Positions 1-9,470 of a DNA stretch of 64,000 nucleotides are shown here, in pieces. The notes below the pieces were generated by a model. It had not been told where the DNA came from. It did not search any database and saw nothing but the letters and a program-made list of their open reading frames with translations. The position numbers and the translations under genes were made by a program. This DNA is from Massilia yuzhufengensis (GTDB lineage: Bacteria > Pseudomonadota > Gammaproteobacteria > Burkholderiales > Burkholderiaceae_D). Positions within the stretch are counted from its first letter, which is position 1. Every line of letters begins with the position of its first letter. The stretch lies in contig NZ_FOLD01000022.1 in the NCBI RefSeq assembly GCF_900112225.1, positions 1-64,000 of the forward strand, written 5' to 3'.

Positions 1-237
1 AAAGTGACCCAACTTGGTCAGCTGGCGATAGATCACGTACCCGCAGCAACCTGCCTCGTAGCACACGGACAGCTTTGCACCGCCTTTGGCCAACTGCGCC
101 ATCAGCTTCGCTATCGCGACCGGCGTGTTCGTGATCTCTCCATAGAAACGAGGCTCACCACCAGCGCTATCCGCAATTGACACCGCGATCGTCGCCTTAT
201 GGACATCCAAGCCAACATATTTGCTAAACTCGTTCAT
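1..237 (-). CDS. IS110-family transposase, N-terminal part (cut by window edge)
   Basis: The minus strand reads as 79 residues from an ATG at 237 to the left edge. It begins MNEFSKYVGLDVHKATIAVS and continues with EITNTPVAIAKL and CYEAGCCGY. The opening YVGLDVHK is the hallmark of the DEDD-type catalytic domain of IS110/IS1111 transposases, with the first acidic residue in GLDVHK and a later one in YEAG. A strong ribosome site (AGGAGG, complement of 244-249) lies 7 bases upstream of the ATG. The rest of the gene lies outside the window, so whether it is intact cannot be judged. IS110 elements lack classical terminal inverted repeats, so the element end was not placed. Confidence 0.85.
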   Translation of the reverse strand, partial: MNEFSKYVGLDVHKATIAVSIADSAGGEPRFYGEITNTPVAIAKLMAQLAKGGAKLSVCYEAGCCGYVIYRQLTKLGHF

Positions 238-276
238 GACCTACCTCCTCAATTGCGGCTCTGCGCCGAAAGGTTC

Positions 277-314
277 ACCAACCCTCAGCGTAACCCGCGC
301 TTGTTGAGGTTGGT
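277..314. repeat. Imperfect inverted repeat next to the transposase start
   Basis: ACCAACCCTCA at 277-287 faces TGAGGTTGGT at 305-314, an 11/10-base inverted repeat with one unpaired base. It lies between the transposase start and the end of msrA. It may mark the end of the insertion element or an adjacent hairpin. Which of these it is cannot be decided from one copy. Confidence 0.35.
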
Positions 315-331
315 AGGTCAATACATTCTGT

Positions 332-871
<540 letters not shown>

Positions 872-990
872 CGCACACCTTGGTTTTGTCAGTTTTGATG
901 GTTCTTAATGTAACGCAAAGCAGGCATTTGTGCAGTGCGGCCGGGATGCGGAAGCGGCGGATCGCCCGACAGTGGCATAATGGCGGTCCA

Positions 991-1494
991 ATGAATACAC
1001 GTGCTCCCCGCGCCGCCGCCCGCGTTTTCGATTCGTCGCATTTTCGCCATGCGCTGTCGCAATTCGCCACCGGTGTCACCGTCATCACCACCCGTCTTGC
1101 CGACGGGTCGTTTCGCGGCCTGACCGCCAGTTCCTTCAACTCGGTCTCGCTCGAGCCTCCGCTCGTCCTGTGGAGCCTGGGCGCCGGCGCCAACAGCCTG
1201 CCCATCTTCAGCGGCAACTCGCATTACGTCATCAACATCCTGGCCGCCGGCCAGGAAGACCTGGCGATGCGCTTCTCGCGCCGCAGCGACAACCCGTTCG
1301 AGGGCGTCGAGTATGAGCTCTCGCGCACCGGCCAGCCGATCCTCAAAGGGGTCACCGCCTGGTTCGAATGCCACAACCGCAGCCGCTACCCGGAAGGCGA
1401 CCACGTCATCTTCGTGGGCGAAGTCGAGGAATGCGCGGTCCATCCGCAGCCGGCCCTGCTGTTCCACGGCGGCCGCTTCGGCGTCACCGGCTAG
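991..1494 (+). CDS. Flavin reductase-domain FMN-binding protein
   Basis: The 167-residue protein belongs to the flavin reductase-like, split-barrel FMN-binding family. The signature is FRHALSQFATGVTVITT near the N-terminus, then GLTASSFNSVSLEPPLVLW and, towards the C-terminus, GDHVIFVGEVEECA. Such proteins use NAD(P)H to reduce free FMN/FAD, usually for a two-component monooxygenase. No partner oxygenase is visible nearby, so the substrate system is unknown. The start at 991 is chosen because the family signature begins about 14 residues later. Upstream in-frame starts would add a low-similarity arginine-rich tail. No good ribosome site is seen. Confidence 0.85.
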   Translation: MNTRAPRAAARVFDSSHFRHALSQFATGVTVITTRLADGSFRGLTASSFNSVSLEPPLVLWSLGAGANSLPIFSGNSHYVINILAAGQEDLAMRFSRRSDNPFEGVEYELSRTGQPILKGVTAWFECHNRSRYPEGDHVIFVGEVEECAVHPQPALLFHGGRFGVTG

Positions 1495-1603
1495 GATTGC
1501 GCCAGCAGTCCGGAGTTTCAGGCAAGTTCGCCGCCGCACCCGGCCCTACCATGCTCTTCATCCCAACGCCGCCCCGCGCGGCACACCTTGAAGAGGAAAC
1601 ATC

Positions 1604-2440
1604 ATGCGTAAAACCTGGTTCATCACGGGCGCCGGCCGCGGTATCGGTGCACACATCGCCCATGCGGCCATTGCCGCCGGCGACCACGTCGTCGCAGCGG
1701 GCCGCAGCCTGGCCCAACTGACATCCACCTTCGACGGCGTCGACCCGGCCCAGCTCGCCCTGGTCGAGCTCGACGTTGCCCGGGAAGCCCAGGCCGTGGC
1801 CGCCGTCCAGGCCGCCGTGGCACGCTTCGGCCGGATCGACGTGCTCGTCAATAATGCCGCGTACGGCCTGCTGGGCAACTTCGAAGAACTGAGCCCGCAC
1901 GACATCGAACAGCAATTCAGCGTCAACGTGTACGGCGTCATGCACGTGCTGCGCGCGGCGCTGCCGGTGCTGCGCGGCCAGCGCGCCGGCCATGTCATCA
2001 ATATCAGCTCGATCGCCGGCGTCACCGGCTTCGACGGCGCCTCGGTCTACTGCGCCACCAAGTATGCGATCGAAGGCCTGTCCGCCTCGCTGGCGCTGGA
2101 ACTGGACAAGTTCGGCATCAAGGTCACCAGCGTGGAGCCGGGTTTCTTCCGCACCGATTTCCTGGACCAGAGCTCGGTACGCTACGGCGCCAAGGTGATC
2201 GACGATTACGCTGCCCATGGCTCGGTGGCCCACGCCTACGGCGCCTACCACGGCAAGCAGCTGGGCGATCCGGCCCGGCTCGCCGCCGCCGTCGTGCGCA
2301 TCGCGGCGATGGCGCATCCGCCGAAGCAGTTCCTGGCCGGCAGCGACGCCCTGGCCATGGCCAATACCACGATCGACGCCCGCATGGGCGAGCTGGCCGG
2401 CATGGCGGAACTGTCGCGCTCGACCGACCACGCCGCCTGA
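1604..2440 (+). CDS. Short-chain dehydrogenase/reductase (SDR)
   Basis: The 278-residue classical SDR has the cofactor glycine motif TGAGRGIG at residues 8-15, the NNAAYG motif after strand 4, and a catalytic triad of Ser136, Tyr149 and Lys153 (YCATK). The FRTDFL segment and a C-terminal helix follow. The TGAGRGIG start and an Arg-type residue after strand 2 (AAGRS) suggest NADP(H) preference. A ribosome site (GAAGAGGAAA) is 6 bases upstream of the ATG. It is co-oriented with the AraC regulator 41 bp downstream, which may control it. The substrate cannot be deduced. Confidence 0.92.
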   Translation: MRKTWFITGAGRGIGAHIAHAAIAAGDHVVAAGRSLAQLTSTFDGVDPAQLALVELDVAREAQAVAAVQAAVARFGRIDVLVNNAAYGLLGNFEELSPHDIEQQFSVNVYGVMHVLRAALPVLRGQRAGHVINISSIAGVTGFDGASVYCATKYAIEGLSASLALELDKFGIKVTSVEPGFFRTDFLDQSSVRYGAKVIDDYAAHGSVAHAYGAYHGKQLGDPARLAAAVVRIAAMAHPPKQFLAGSDALAMANTTIDARMGELAGMAELSRSTDHAA

Positions 2441-2481
2441 TCCTGCGCCGATGGCCTGGTGTATCCTGCCATCGACACGCC

Positions 2482-3444
2482 ATGACATCGACCTCCCCGC
2501 CACCTGCCGCCCCAGCCACACAAGCCGCCGCGGCGCCGCTTGCGCGCCTGGCGGGCCTGCTCGCCGCCAACGCGCCCCATGACGGCTCGTTCGCGACCTG
2601 CATCCCGGGCGTGCATGCGGTCCGCGCCTCCAGCGCCAGCGCCGAGCTGGTGCACGGGCTGCACCGCCCTGCCCTGTGCATCGTTGCGCAAGGCGCCAAG
2701 ACCGTGATGCTGGGCGACGAATCCTACGAGTACGATCCGTCGCGCATGATGATCTTCTCGCTCGACCTGCCGATTGCCGCCATGATCCGCCAGGCCAGCG
2801 TGGCCGCGCCCTACCTCTCGTTCCGCTTCGATTTCGACCAGGAGCGCCTGGCCGAACTCATCCTGAAGGCCTGGCCGGACGGCGTGCCGCTGCTGCGCGA
2901 GAGCCGCGCGGTCTACGTGGCGCAGGCCGGCGAGGCCGTGACCGACGCCGCCGCGCGCCTGCTGGCGCTGGCGAGCCAGCCGGAAGATGCCGCCCTGCTG
3001 GCGCCGCTGGTCAAGGACGAGATCGTCCTGCGCCTGCTGCGCGGGCCCTTCGGCGCCCGCCTGGCGCAGCTGGGCCGGATCGAATCGCACCGGATCGGCA
3101 AGGTGGTAGCCTGGATCCGCAGCCATTTCGACCAGGCACTGCGCATCGAGGAGCTGGCCGAGCTGGCGCACATGAGCAGCTCGTCGCTGCACGAACACTT
3201 CAAGTCGCTCACCTCGATGAGCCCGCTGCAGTTCCAGAAGGCCCTGCCCTTGCAGGAAGCGCGCCGGCTGATGCTGGCCAGCGGCATCGATGCGGGCGTG
3301 GCCAGCCAGCGCGTCGGCTATGTGAGCGCGTCGCAGTTCAGCCGGGAATATGCGCGCCACTTCGGAACCGCCCCGAGCCGCGACATGCTGCGCCTGCGCA
3401 GCGCCGGACTGGAGCAAGCCGTGTCGTTTTCGCAACAATATTAG
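2482..3444 (+). CDS. AraC-family transcriptional regulator (AraC_N cupin type)
   Basis: The 320-residue regulator has an N-terminal AraC_N-type cupin domain (about residues 40-190, with LVHGLHRPALCIVAQGAKTV) and a C-terminal double helix-turn-helix (about 205-305). The second helix-turn-helix holds the usual VGYVSASQFSREYARHFGTAPS signature. The family commonly controls neighbouring oxidoreductase or stress genes. The closest candidate is the SDR gene immediately upstream on the same strand. The ATG at 2482 has no strong ribosome site and the two genes may be cotranscribed. Confidence 0.92.
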   Translation: MTSTSPPPAAPATQAAAAPLARLAGLLAANAPHDGSFATCIPGVHAVRASSASAELVHGLHRPALCIVAQGAKTVMLGDESYEYDPSRMMIFSLDLPIAAMIRQASVAAPYLSFRFDFDQERLAELILKAWPDGVPLLRESRAVYVAQAGEAVTDAAARLLALASQPEDAALLAPLVKDEIVLRLLRGPFGARLAQLGRIESHRIGKVVAWIRSHFDQALRIEELAELAHMSSSSLHEHFKSLTSMSPLQFQKALPLQEARRLMLASGIDAGVASQRVGYVSASQFSREYARHFGTAPSRDMLRLRSAGLEQAVSFSQQY

Positions 3445-3522
3445 GCCTACCCGCCGGTATTCTTCGGGCAAAAATGAAAATGGCTGTCGCAGTTTCAAAA
3501 GATGCGGCGGCGCGGCATTCCC

Positions 3523-3528
3523 TATAAT
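3523..3528 (+). promoter_or_regulatory. Candidate -10 element upstream of gcdH
   Basis: A perfect TATAAT at 3523-3528 lies 70 bp before the gcdH start in otherwise GC-rich DNA. No good -35 is seen 17 bp upstream, so the assignment is tentative. A GC-rich hairpin around 3538-3564 would fall in the leader. Confidence 0.4.
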
Positions 3529-3597
3529 GGCCAGGTTGGGCGCCCTTCCCGGGAGGGGCGCGCCGTCGTACAAGAACCTACCGAGACAGGAAGATCC

Positions 3598-4791
3598 ATG
3601 AGCCATTCCGATTCGCAACGCAAAGCCTCTTTCCACTGGGATGACCCGCTGTTGCTGAACAGCCAGCTGACCGACGAAGAGCGCATGGTGCGCGACGCCG
3701 CCGCCGCCTACAGCCAGGACAAGCTCAAGCCGCGCATCCTCGAGGCCTTCCGCCACGAGCGCATGGACAACTCGATCTTCCGCGAGATGGGCGAGCTCGG
3801 CCTGCTCGGCCCGACCATTCCGGAACAGTACGGCGGCCCGGGCATGAACTACGTCGCCTATGGCCTGATCGCGCGTGAAGTCGAGCGCGTCGATTCGGGC
3901 TACCGCTCGATGATGAGCGTGCAGTCTTCGCTGGTCATGGTTCCGATCTATGAATTCGGCAACGAAGAGACGAAGCAGAAATACCTGCCGAAACTGGCCA
4001 CCGGCGAATGGATCGGCTGCTTCGGCCTGACCGAGCCGAACCACGGTTCCGACCCCGGCTCGATGGTCACCCGCGCCCGCAAGGTCGAGGGCGGCTATTC
4101 GCTCACCGGCTCCAAGATGTGGATCACCAACTCGCCGGTCGCCGACGTGTTCGTGGTCTGGGCCAAGGACGACGAAGGCGCGATCCGCGGCTTCGTGCTG
4201 GAAAAGGACTGGAAAGGCCTGTCGGCTCCGGCCATTCACGGCAAGTTCGGCCTGCGCGCCTCGGTCACCGGCGAAATCGTGATGGACAACGTGTTCTGCC
4301 CGGAAGAAAACGCCTTCCCGGACGTGCGCGGCCTGAAGGGCCCGTTCACTTGCCTGAACTCGGCGCGCTACGGCATCGCCTGGGGCGCGCTGGGCGCGGC
4401 CGAAGACTGCTGGCACACCGCGCGCCAGTATGTGATGGACCGCCACCAGTTCGGCAAGCCGCTCGCCGCCAACCAGCTGGTGCAGAAGAAACTGGCCGAC
4501 ATGCAGACCGAAATCACCCTCGGCCTGCAGGGCTGCCTGCGCCTGGGCCGCATGAAGGACGAAGGCACGGCCGCCGTCGAGATCACCTCGATCATGAAGC
4601 GCAATTCCTGCGGCAAGTCGCTGGACATCGCCCGCGTCGCCCGCGACATGCTCGGCGGCAACGGTATTTCGGACGAGTTCGGCATCGTGCGCCACATGGT
4701 CAACCTCGAGGTGGTCAACACCTATGAAGGCACGCATGACATCCACGCGCTGATCCTGGGCCGCGCCCAGACCGGCATTGCCGCGTTCTAG
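3598..4791 (+). CDS. gcdH: Glutaryl-CoA dehydrogenase
   Basis: The 397-residue acyl-CoA dehydrogenase-fold flavoenzyme would oxidise and decarboxylate glutaryl-CoA to crotonyl-CoA in lysine and tryptophan degradation. It opens with [24 protein letters not shown], characteristic of GcdH. It contains the FAD-binding [17 protein letters not shown] segment and the catalytic glutamate, Glu377, in [17 protein letters not shown] near the C-terminus. The start is at the ATG after GACAGGAAGATCC, which supplies a usable ribosome site (AGGAAG). Upstream in-frame codons would add a tail not seen in the family. It appears monocistronic, followed by a hairpin at 4801-4825. Confidence 0.95.
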   Translation: MSHSDSQRKASFHWDDPLLLNSQLTDEERMVRDAAAAYSQDKLKPRILEAFRHERMDNSIFREMGELGLLGPTIPEQYGGPGMNYVAYGLIAREVERVDSGYRSMMSVQSSLVMVPIYEFGNEETKQKYLPKLATGEWIGCFGLTEPNHGSDPGSMVTRARKVEGGYSLTGSKMWITNSPVADVFVVWAKDDEGAIRGFVLEKDWKGLSAPAIHGKFGLRASVTGEIVMDNVFCPEENAFPDVRGLKGPFTCLNSARYGIAWGALGAAEDCWHTARQYVMDRHQFGKPLAANQLVQKKLADMQTEITLGLQGCLRLGRMKDEGTAAVEITSIMKRNSCGKSLDIARVARDMLGGNGISDEFGIVRHMVNLEVVNTYEGTHDIHALILGRAQTGIAAF

Positions 4792-4800
4792 GTCCCCCGC

Positions 4801-4825
4801 GCCCGTACCGCCTGCCGGTACGGGC
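4801..4825. terminator. Stem-loop after gcdH
   Basis: GCCCGTACCG (4801-4810) pairs perfectly with CGGTACGGGC (4816-4825) around a 5-base loop, starting 10 bp after the gcdH stop. No T-run follows, so it is either a weak or factor-dependent terminator or an mRNA 3-prime stabiliser. Confidence 0.5.
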
Positions 4826-4995
4826 CGCCGTCGGTTGGAAACGCTTCACCTTGCAGGGGTGAAACACGCCGGCATACTGTTACGCAACAAACTTTTCAGA
4901 TTTCAATCGCGCTGTGTCAATGTAGTGCCGTTTGCGTTAGGATAGTTACCAGCAGTGCATAACTATACGTAACACAGACCACTCCGAGAGGCACG

Positions 4996-7119
4996 ATGAG
5001 CGCCCTTGACGAACCGCAAATGCCTGCAGGCGGGGATACGCATATTGCCGACGCTCATGTCGACGGCGCGCCCGCGCTGTCGCTCGAACTTTTGCTGCAG
5101 AATCTTCCAGGGGCGGCTTACCGTTGCCTGAACGATGGCGTGTGGACGATGGAATTCGTCAGCGACGGTATCGAAAAACTCTGCGGCTATCCGCCTGCCG
5201 CATTCATGGCCAGGCCCGGCATCCCCTTTGCCAGCGTCATCGTCCCTGAAGACCGGATCGCGGTCGAGCGCGGCATTGCACTGGCAATCGAAGAACACCG
5301 CGCCTTCCAGCTCACCTACCGCATCCGCTGCGCCAATGGCGCCATCAAGTGGATTTGCGAGCAAGGCTCGGTCGCGGCATCGGGTAAGGTCCTGGAAGGA
5401 CTGCTGTTCGATTTCACCCGGGTGCGTAACGCCGACATGCTGGTCCACGAACAGGCGTCCTACCTGCAGCGCGCGCGCGACGGCATCGTCGCGATCGACA
5501 TCAATTCACGCATCACCTACTGGAACAACGGCGCCGAACGGCTCTACGGGTGGAATGCCGCGGAAGTGCGCGGCCGCAAATTCAGCGAGCTGCTGTGCGG
5601 CAACCTGCCTGCCTACCACGCAGCCTGCGAGGCGACACTCAGCAATGGCGAATGGTCGGGCGAACTGGCCCATGTCCGGCGCGACGGGGTGGCGATCGAG
5701 ACCGACACCCGCTGGACCCTGATCGAGGCCGACGAAGCGCTCGGCGCGCCGCAGAAGATCCTGGTCATCAGCACCGATATCAGCGAGCGCAAGCACAGCG
5801 AAGCGAAGATCTACCACCTCGCCTTCTTCGACGCCCTCACCGACCTGCCGAACCGCGCCAGCCTGCTCGATCACCTGCGCCGCGCCCTGCTGGGCAGCGC
5901 GCGCACGCGCAAGTGCGGCGCCCTGATGTTCTGCGACCTCGACAACTTCAAGTACCTCAACGATTCCCAGGGCCACGCGGCCGGCGACATGCTGCTGCAG
6001 GCGGTCGCGCGCCGCCTCGAGCACTGCGTGCGCGAAGCCGACATGGTGGCGCGCCTGGGCGGCGACGAATTCGTGATCCTGATCCAGCCTGTGGAAGACA
6101 CGCGCGAAGGCGCCGCGACGCAGGCCGAGACGGTGGCGGCCAAGGTGGTGGCGGCGATGGCCGCGCCGTTCCAGCTGGCCGAGATGTCGTATTCGGTATC
6201 GGTCAGCGTCGGCGTGACCACGATGTGCGGCACGGTGGACACGGTGGAATCGACGCTGCGCCAGGCCGACGCCGCGATGTACGAGGCCAAGGCCTGCGGG
6301 CGCAACACCTACCGCTTCCACGACCCGGCGGCGCAGGCCGCGTGGTCGGCCCGGGCCGAGCTGGAAAACGCGATGCGGCGCGCGCTGCGCGACGACGAAT
6401 TCGTGCTCCACTACCAGCCGCAGCTGGACCGCAGCACGCGGGTGATCGGCGCCGAGGCGCTGCTGCGCTGGCGCCTCCCGGACGGCAAGCTGCTGTACCC
6501 GGCGGAGTTCATCCATGCCGCCGAGGAAAGTGGGCTGATCATCGAGATGGGCCGCTGGGTGCTGCGCACCGCCTGCGCCGAGCTGGCGCGCTGGCAGCGC
6601 TATCCGGATACGGCCGGCCTGACCCTGTCGGTGAACGTCAGCGCCAGCCAGTTCATCGAACCGGATTTCGTGCCGATGCTGCAGCAGATTTTCGAGCAGA
6701 CCGGGGTCCAGCCCTCGGGCCTGAAGCTGGAACTGACCGAGAGCCTGGTGGTGAGCGACTTCACCCAGACCGCGCGCACGATGGGCATGCTCAAGCAGCG
6801 CGGCATCAGCTTCTCGCTCGACGATTTCGGCACCGGCTACTCGTCGCTGGCCTACCTGCGCAAGCTGCCGCTGGACCAGCTCAAGATCGACCAGTCCTTC
6901 ATGCGCGACGTGCTGACCGACCAGAACGACGCCTCGATCGTGCGCTCGATCATCGCACTGGGCGACAGCCTGGGACTGCAGGTGATTGCGGAAGGCGTGG
7001 AAACCCCGGGCCAGCGCCAGTTCCTGTCCGACGCCGGCTGCTTCATCTACCAGGGCTTCTTATACCAGCACGCGCTGAGCGCCGAGCATTTCACGCAGTA
7101 CGCGCGCATGGTGCATTAA
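4996..7119 (+). CDS. PAS-PAS-GGDEF-EAL cyclic-di-GMP protein
   Basis: The 707-residue cytoplasmic protein has no membrane segment. Two PAS/PAC sensor domains (about residues 25-145 and 150-265) precede a GGDEF domain with an intact GGDEF motif from residue 355 and an EAL domain with EALLRW from residue 487. The phosphodiesterase signatures DDFGTGYSSL (from residue 609) and KIDQSF are also intact. Both the cyclase and phosphodiesterase sites look competent, so the net direction of c-di-GMP turnover cannot be predicted. The ATG follows GAGAGGC. The stop overlaps the convergent lactonase gene by 4 bp. Confidence 0.95.
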   Translation: MSALDEPQMPAGGDTHIADAHVDGAPALSLELLLQNLPGAAYRCLNDGVWTMEFVSDGIEKLCGYPPAAFMARPGIPFASVIVPEDRIAVERGIALAIEEHRAFQLTYRIRCANGAIKWICEQGSVAASGKVLEGLLFDFTRVRNADMLVHEQASYLQRARDGIVAIDINSRITYWNNGAERLYGWNAAEVRGRKFSELLCGNLPAYHAACEATLSNGEWSGELAHVRRDGVAIETDTRWTLIEADEALGAPQKILVISTDISERKHSEAKIYHLAFFDALTDLPNRASLLDHLRRALLGSARTRKCGALMFCDLDNFKYLNDSQGHAAGDMLLQAVARRLEHCVREADMVARLGGDEFVILIQPVEDTREGAATQAETVAAKVVAAMAAPFQLAEMSYSVSVSVGVTTMCGTVDTVESTLRQADAAMYEAKACGRNTYRFHDPAAQAAWSARAELENAMRRALRDDEFVLHYQPQLDRSTRVIGAEALLRWRLPDGKLLYPAEFIHAAEESGLIIEMGRWVLRTACAELARWQRYPDTAGLTLSVNVSASQFIEPDFVPMLQQIFEQTGVQPSGLKLELTESLVVSDFTQTARTMGMLKQRGISFSLDDFGTGYSSLAYLRKLPLDQLKIDQSFMRDVLTDQNDASIVRSIIALGDSLGLQVIAEGVETPGQRQFLSDAGCFIYQGFLYQHALSAEHFTQYARMVH

Positions 7120-8003
7120 GCAGAAAACGAGGTTTCCGCCACCCCAGTCACACCAGGCCGCAGCATCACCACCGAACCCGCATCGCCCCCGGTGCCCGGA
7201 TCGATCGAGGTCACCAGCAAGGTGTCCAACCCCGGCCCGCCGAACGCGCACATCGACGGCTTGGCCATCGGCAGTGCGATCTCACGGTCCAGCTTTCCTG
7301 CCGGCGTAAAGCGCTGCACCAGGCCGGCATCGTTGGCGCAGGTCCAGTAGCAGCCGTCCGCGTCCACCGCGGCGCCGTCCGGCCGGCCCTTCTGGCCAGT
7401 CAGGTCGAGGAACACGCGCTGTTCGTGCGGCAGTCCTTCGTCGGTGTCGTAGTCGAAGGCCCACACCATGCGCCGCTGCGGATGCGAATCCGACAGGTAC
7501 ATGGTGCGGCCATCGGGAGACCAGGCCAGGCCGTTTTGCGTCAGCATGTTCGACACCACCGGCCCATGCAGGCCGCCGGCGCGGCTGTAGCGGTACAGGC
7601 CACCGACGGCGCGCGCCGCACCCATGTCCATGAACATGGTGCCGCTCCAGAAACGGCCCTGGCGGTCGCAGCGCCCGTCGTTGAAGCGCATGCCCTCGCC
7701 CAGTTCCGCGCCTGGGGGCGCGGCCAGGCGCGTGGCCCGGGCCTGGCCGTCGTCCTGCAGGGCCAGGTGGAAGATGCCGGTTTCCATGCCGGCCACCAGG
7801 CCGCCATCGTCGGCTGCTGCGATGCAGGCCACCATTTCCGGCGCATCCCAGTGGCGCAGCGCGCCGCTGGCATGCTCCATGCGCCAGACGCGCCGCGCCG
7901 GGATGTCGACCCAGTACCACGCGGATTGCGCCGCGTGCCACAGCGGGCTTTCGCCGGTGGCGCAGTGCACGCCCTCGATACGGGTGATGTCCATGGCCGC
8001 CAT
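7116..8003 (-). CDS. SMP-30/gluconolactonase-family lactonase (probable aldaro-lactonase)
   Basis: The 295-residue six-bladed beta-propeller lactonase has the SMP-30 metal-site signatures GESPLWH, EGMRFNDGRCDRQGRFWSGTM, NGLAWSPDGRTMYLSDS and GRPDGAAVDADGCYW. In the oxidative galacturonate pathway, lactonases of this family hydrolyse the galactaro-lactone made by uronate dehydrogenase to galactarate. That role is inferred here from the udh, garD, kdgD and semialdehyde dehydrogenase genes in the same island. The start at 8003 overlaps the stop of the permease gene as TGATG, so translation is probably coupled. A second ATG at 7994 is possible. Confidence 0.88.
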   Translation of the reverse strand: MAAMDITRIEGVHCATGESPLWHAAQSAWYWVDIPARRVWRMEHASGALRHWDAPEMVACIAAADDGGLVAGMETGIFHLALQDDGQARATRLAAPPGAELGEGMRFNDGRCDRQGRFWSGTMFMDMGAARAVGGLYRYSRAGGLHGPVVSNMLTQNGLAWSPDGRTMYLSDSHPQRRMVWAFDYDTDEGLPHEQRVFLDLTGQKGRPDGAAVDADGCYWTCANDAGLVQRFTPAGKLDREIALPMAKPSMCAFGGPGLDTLLVTSIDPGTGGDAGSVVMLRPGVTGVAETSFSA

Positions 8004-9409
8004 CACAGGTCGGTGATCTCGCGGTGCGCAGGCACCAGGGCCTTCATCACGCACCACGCGACCAGGTAGGCCACCGCGCAGATCGAGAACATGATCATGT
8101 AGCCGGTTTCCAGATGGCCGAGGGCGCCGTAGTGGTCGAACAGGGCGCCGCCCAGCTTGGTGAGCAGCACGCCGCCCAGGCCGCCGGCCATGCCGCCGAT
8201 GCCCACCACCGAACCGACGCTGTGTTTCGGGAACATGTCGGACACGGTGGTGAACAGGTTGGCCGACCAGGCCTGGTGGGCCGAGGCGCCGATGCCGATC
8301 AGGATCACCGGGATCCAGTAGCCCATGTAGCCCAGCGGCTGGGCCGCCAGCACCACCAGCGGGAACAGGGCGATGGTGAACATGGCGCGCATGCGGCCCT
8401 GGTAGATGCTGTGGCCGCGGTCGATGAACCAGGTCGGGAACCAGCCGCCGCCGACGCTGCCGATCATCGTCATGCTGTACAGGACCGCCAGCGGCACGAC
8501 CATGTCGGGACCGGACAGGCCGTACTGGGCCGACATGTACTTGGGCAGCCAGAACAGGAAGAACCACCACACGCCGTCGGTCATGAACTTGCCGAAGGCG
8601 AAGGCCCAGGTCTGGCGGTAGCCGAGCAGCTTGAACCACGACGCTTTCGGCGCGGCGGCGGTCGTTGCGGCCGGCGCGGCCACGGTGTCGCTGTTGATGT
8701 AGGCCAGTTCGCCGGCGCTCAGGCGACGCTGGCGTTCCGGCGTGTCGTACAGCCAGATCCACATGCCCATCCAGATGAAGCCCACCGCGCCGACCGCGAT
8801 GAAGGCCGCCTGCCAGCCCCAGTACTCGGCGATCAGCGGCACCGACAGCGGCGCCAGGATGGCGCCGACGTTGGCGCCGGAGTTGAAGATACCGGTGGCA
8901 AACGAGCGCTCGCGCTTGGGGAAGTACTCGGCGGTGGCCTTGATCGCGGCCGGGAAGTTACCCGCCTCGCCGATCGCCAGCACCGCGCGGCCCACCATGA
9001 AGCCGACGATCGACACCGGCACCGCGGCCAGGCCGAGGGTGGTGAAAACACTGTTGACGGCGGTGCCGATGCCGATCGCGTAGGCATGCGCGATGGCGCC
9101 CAGCGACCACACGACGATGGCCAGCACGAAGGCGCGCTTGGTGCCCATGCGGTCGATCACGCGGCCTGCGAACAGCATCGAGATCGCGTACACGAACTGG
9201 AAGGTGGCGGTGATGTTGGCGTAGTCGGTATTGGTCCAGCCGAACTCCTTGGTCAGCAAGGGGGCCAGCAGGCTCAGTACCTGGCGGTCGAGATAATTGA
9301 TGGTGGTGGCGAAGAACAGGAGGGCGCAGATGGTCCAGCGGTACTTGCCCACGGTGGAGGCCTGGTCCGGCACCTGGTCCGGTTTGAAGCTCATTGCTTG
9401 CTGATTCAT
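8003..9409 (-). CDS. MFS hexuronate-type permease (anion:cation symporter family)
   Basis: The 468-residue major-facilitator protein has about 12 hydrophobic segments. The ExuT-like N-terminal signature is TINYLDRQVLSLLAPLL, followed by the GRVIDRMGTKRAF loop and GEAGNFPAAIKATAEYFPKRERS. These features match the anion:cation symporter group that imports galacturonate, glucuronate or aldarates across the inner membrane. Substrate assignment rests on family plus operon context. It sits downstream of kdgD and the dehydrogenase, separated by a hairpin terminator, and upstream of the lactonase with overlapping start and stop. Confidence 0.9.
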   Translation of the reverse strand: MNQQAMSFKPDQVPDQASTVGKYRWTICALLFFATTINYLDRQVLSLLAPLLTKEFGWTNTDYANITATFQFVYAISMLFAGRVIDRMGTKRAFVLAIVVWSLGAIAHAYAIGIGTAVNSVFTTLGLAAVPVSIVGFMVGRAVLAIGEAGNFPAAIKATAEYFPKRERSFATGIFNSGANVGAILAPLSVPLIAEYWGWQAAFIAVGAVGFIWMGMWIWLYDTPERQRRLSAGELAYINSDTVAAPAATTAAAPKASWFKLLGYRQTWAFAFGKFMTDGVWWFFLFWLPKYMSAQYGLSGPDMVVPLAVLYSMTMIGSVGGGWFPTWFIDRGHSIYQGRMRAMFTIALFPLVVLAAQPLGYMGYWIPVILIGIGASAHQAWSANLFTTVSDMFPKHSVGSVVGIGGMAGGLGGVLLTKLGGALFDHYGALGHLETGYMIMFSICAVAYLVAWCVMKALVPAHREITDL

Positions 9410-9423
9410 ATGATCAGTTCTCT

Positions 9424-9455
9424 AAAATGAAAACAGCCGGAGTCTCCGCCGGCTG
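9424..9455 (-). terminator. Rho-independent terminator or attenuator between the dehydrogenase and permease genes
   Basis: On the minus strand CAGCCGG and CCGGCTG (genomic 9449-9455 and 9434-9440) form a stem, immediately followed by the T-rich TTTTCATTTT. It sits 16 bp after the dehydrogenase stop and 15 bp before the permease start. It would therefore reduce readthrough into the permease-lactonase pair and give unequal expression within the operon. Confidence 0.75.
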
Positions 9456-9470
9456 GTGCAACAATCAAAA

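Noticed and set aside
2245..4746. An 833-residue open frame opposite the AraC and gcdH genes
   Set aside because: It spans two real genes and an intergenic region and has no motif.
7995..8762. Extension of the lactonase reading frame upstream into the permease gene
   Set aside because: The extra residues are out-of-frame permease sequence. The TGATG overlap at 8003 gives a normal family start.
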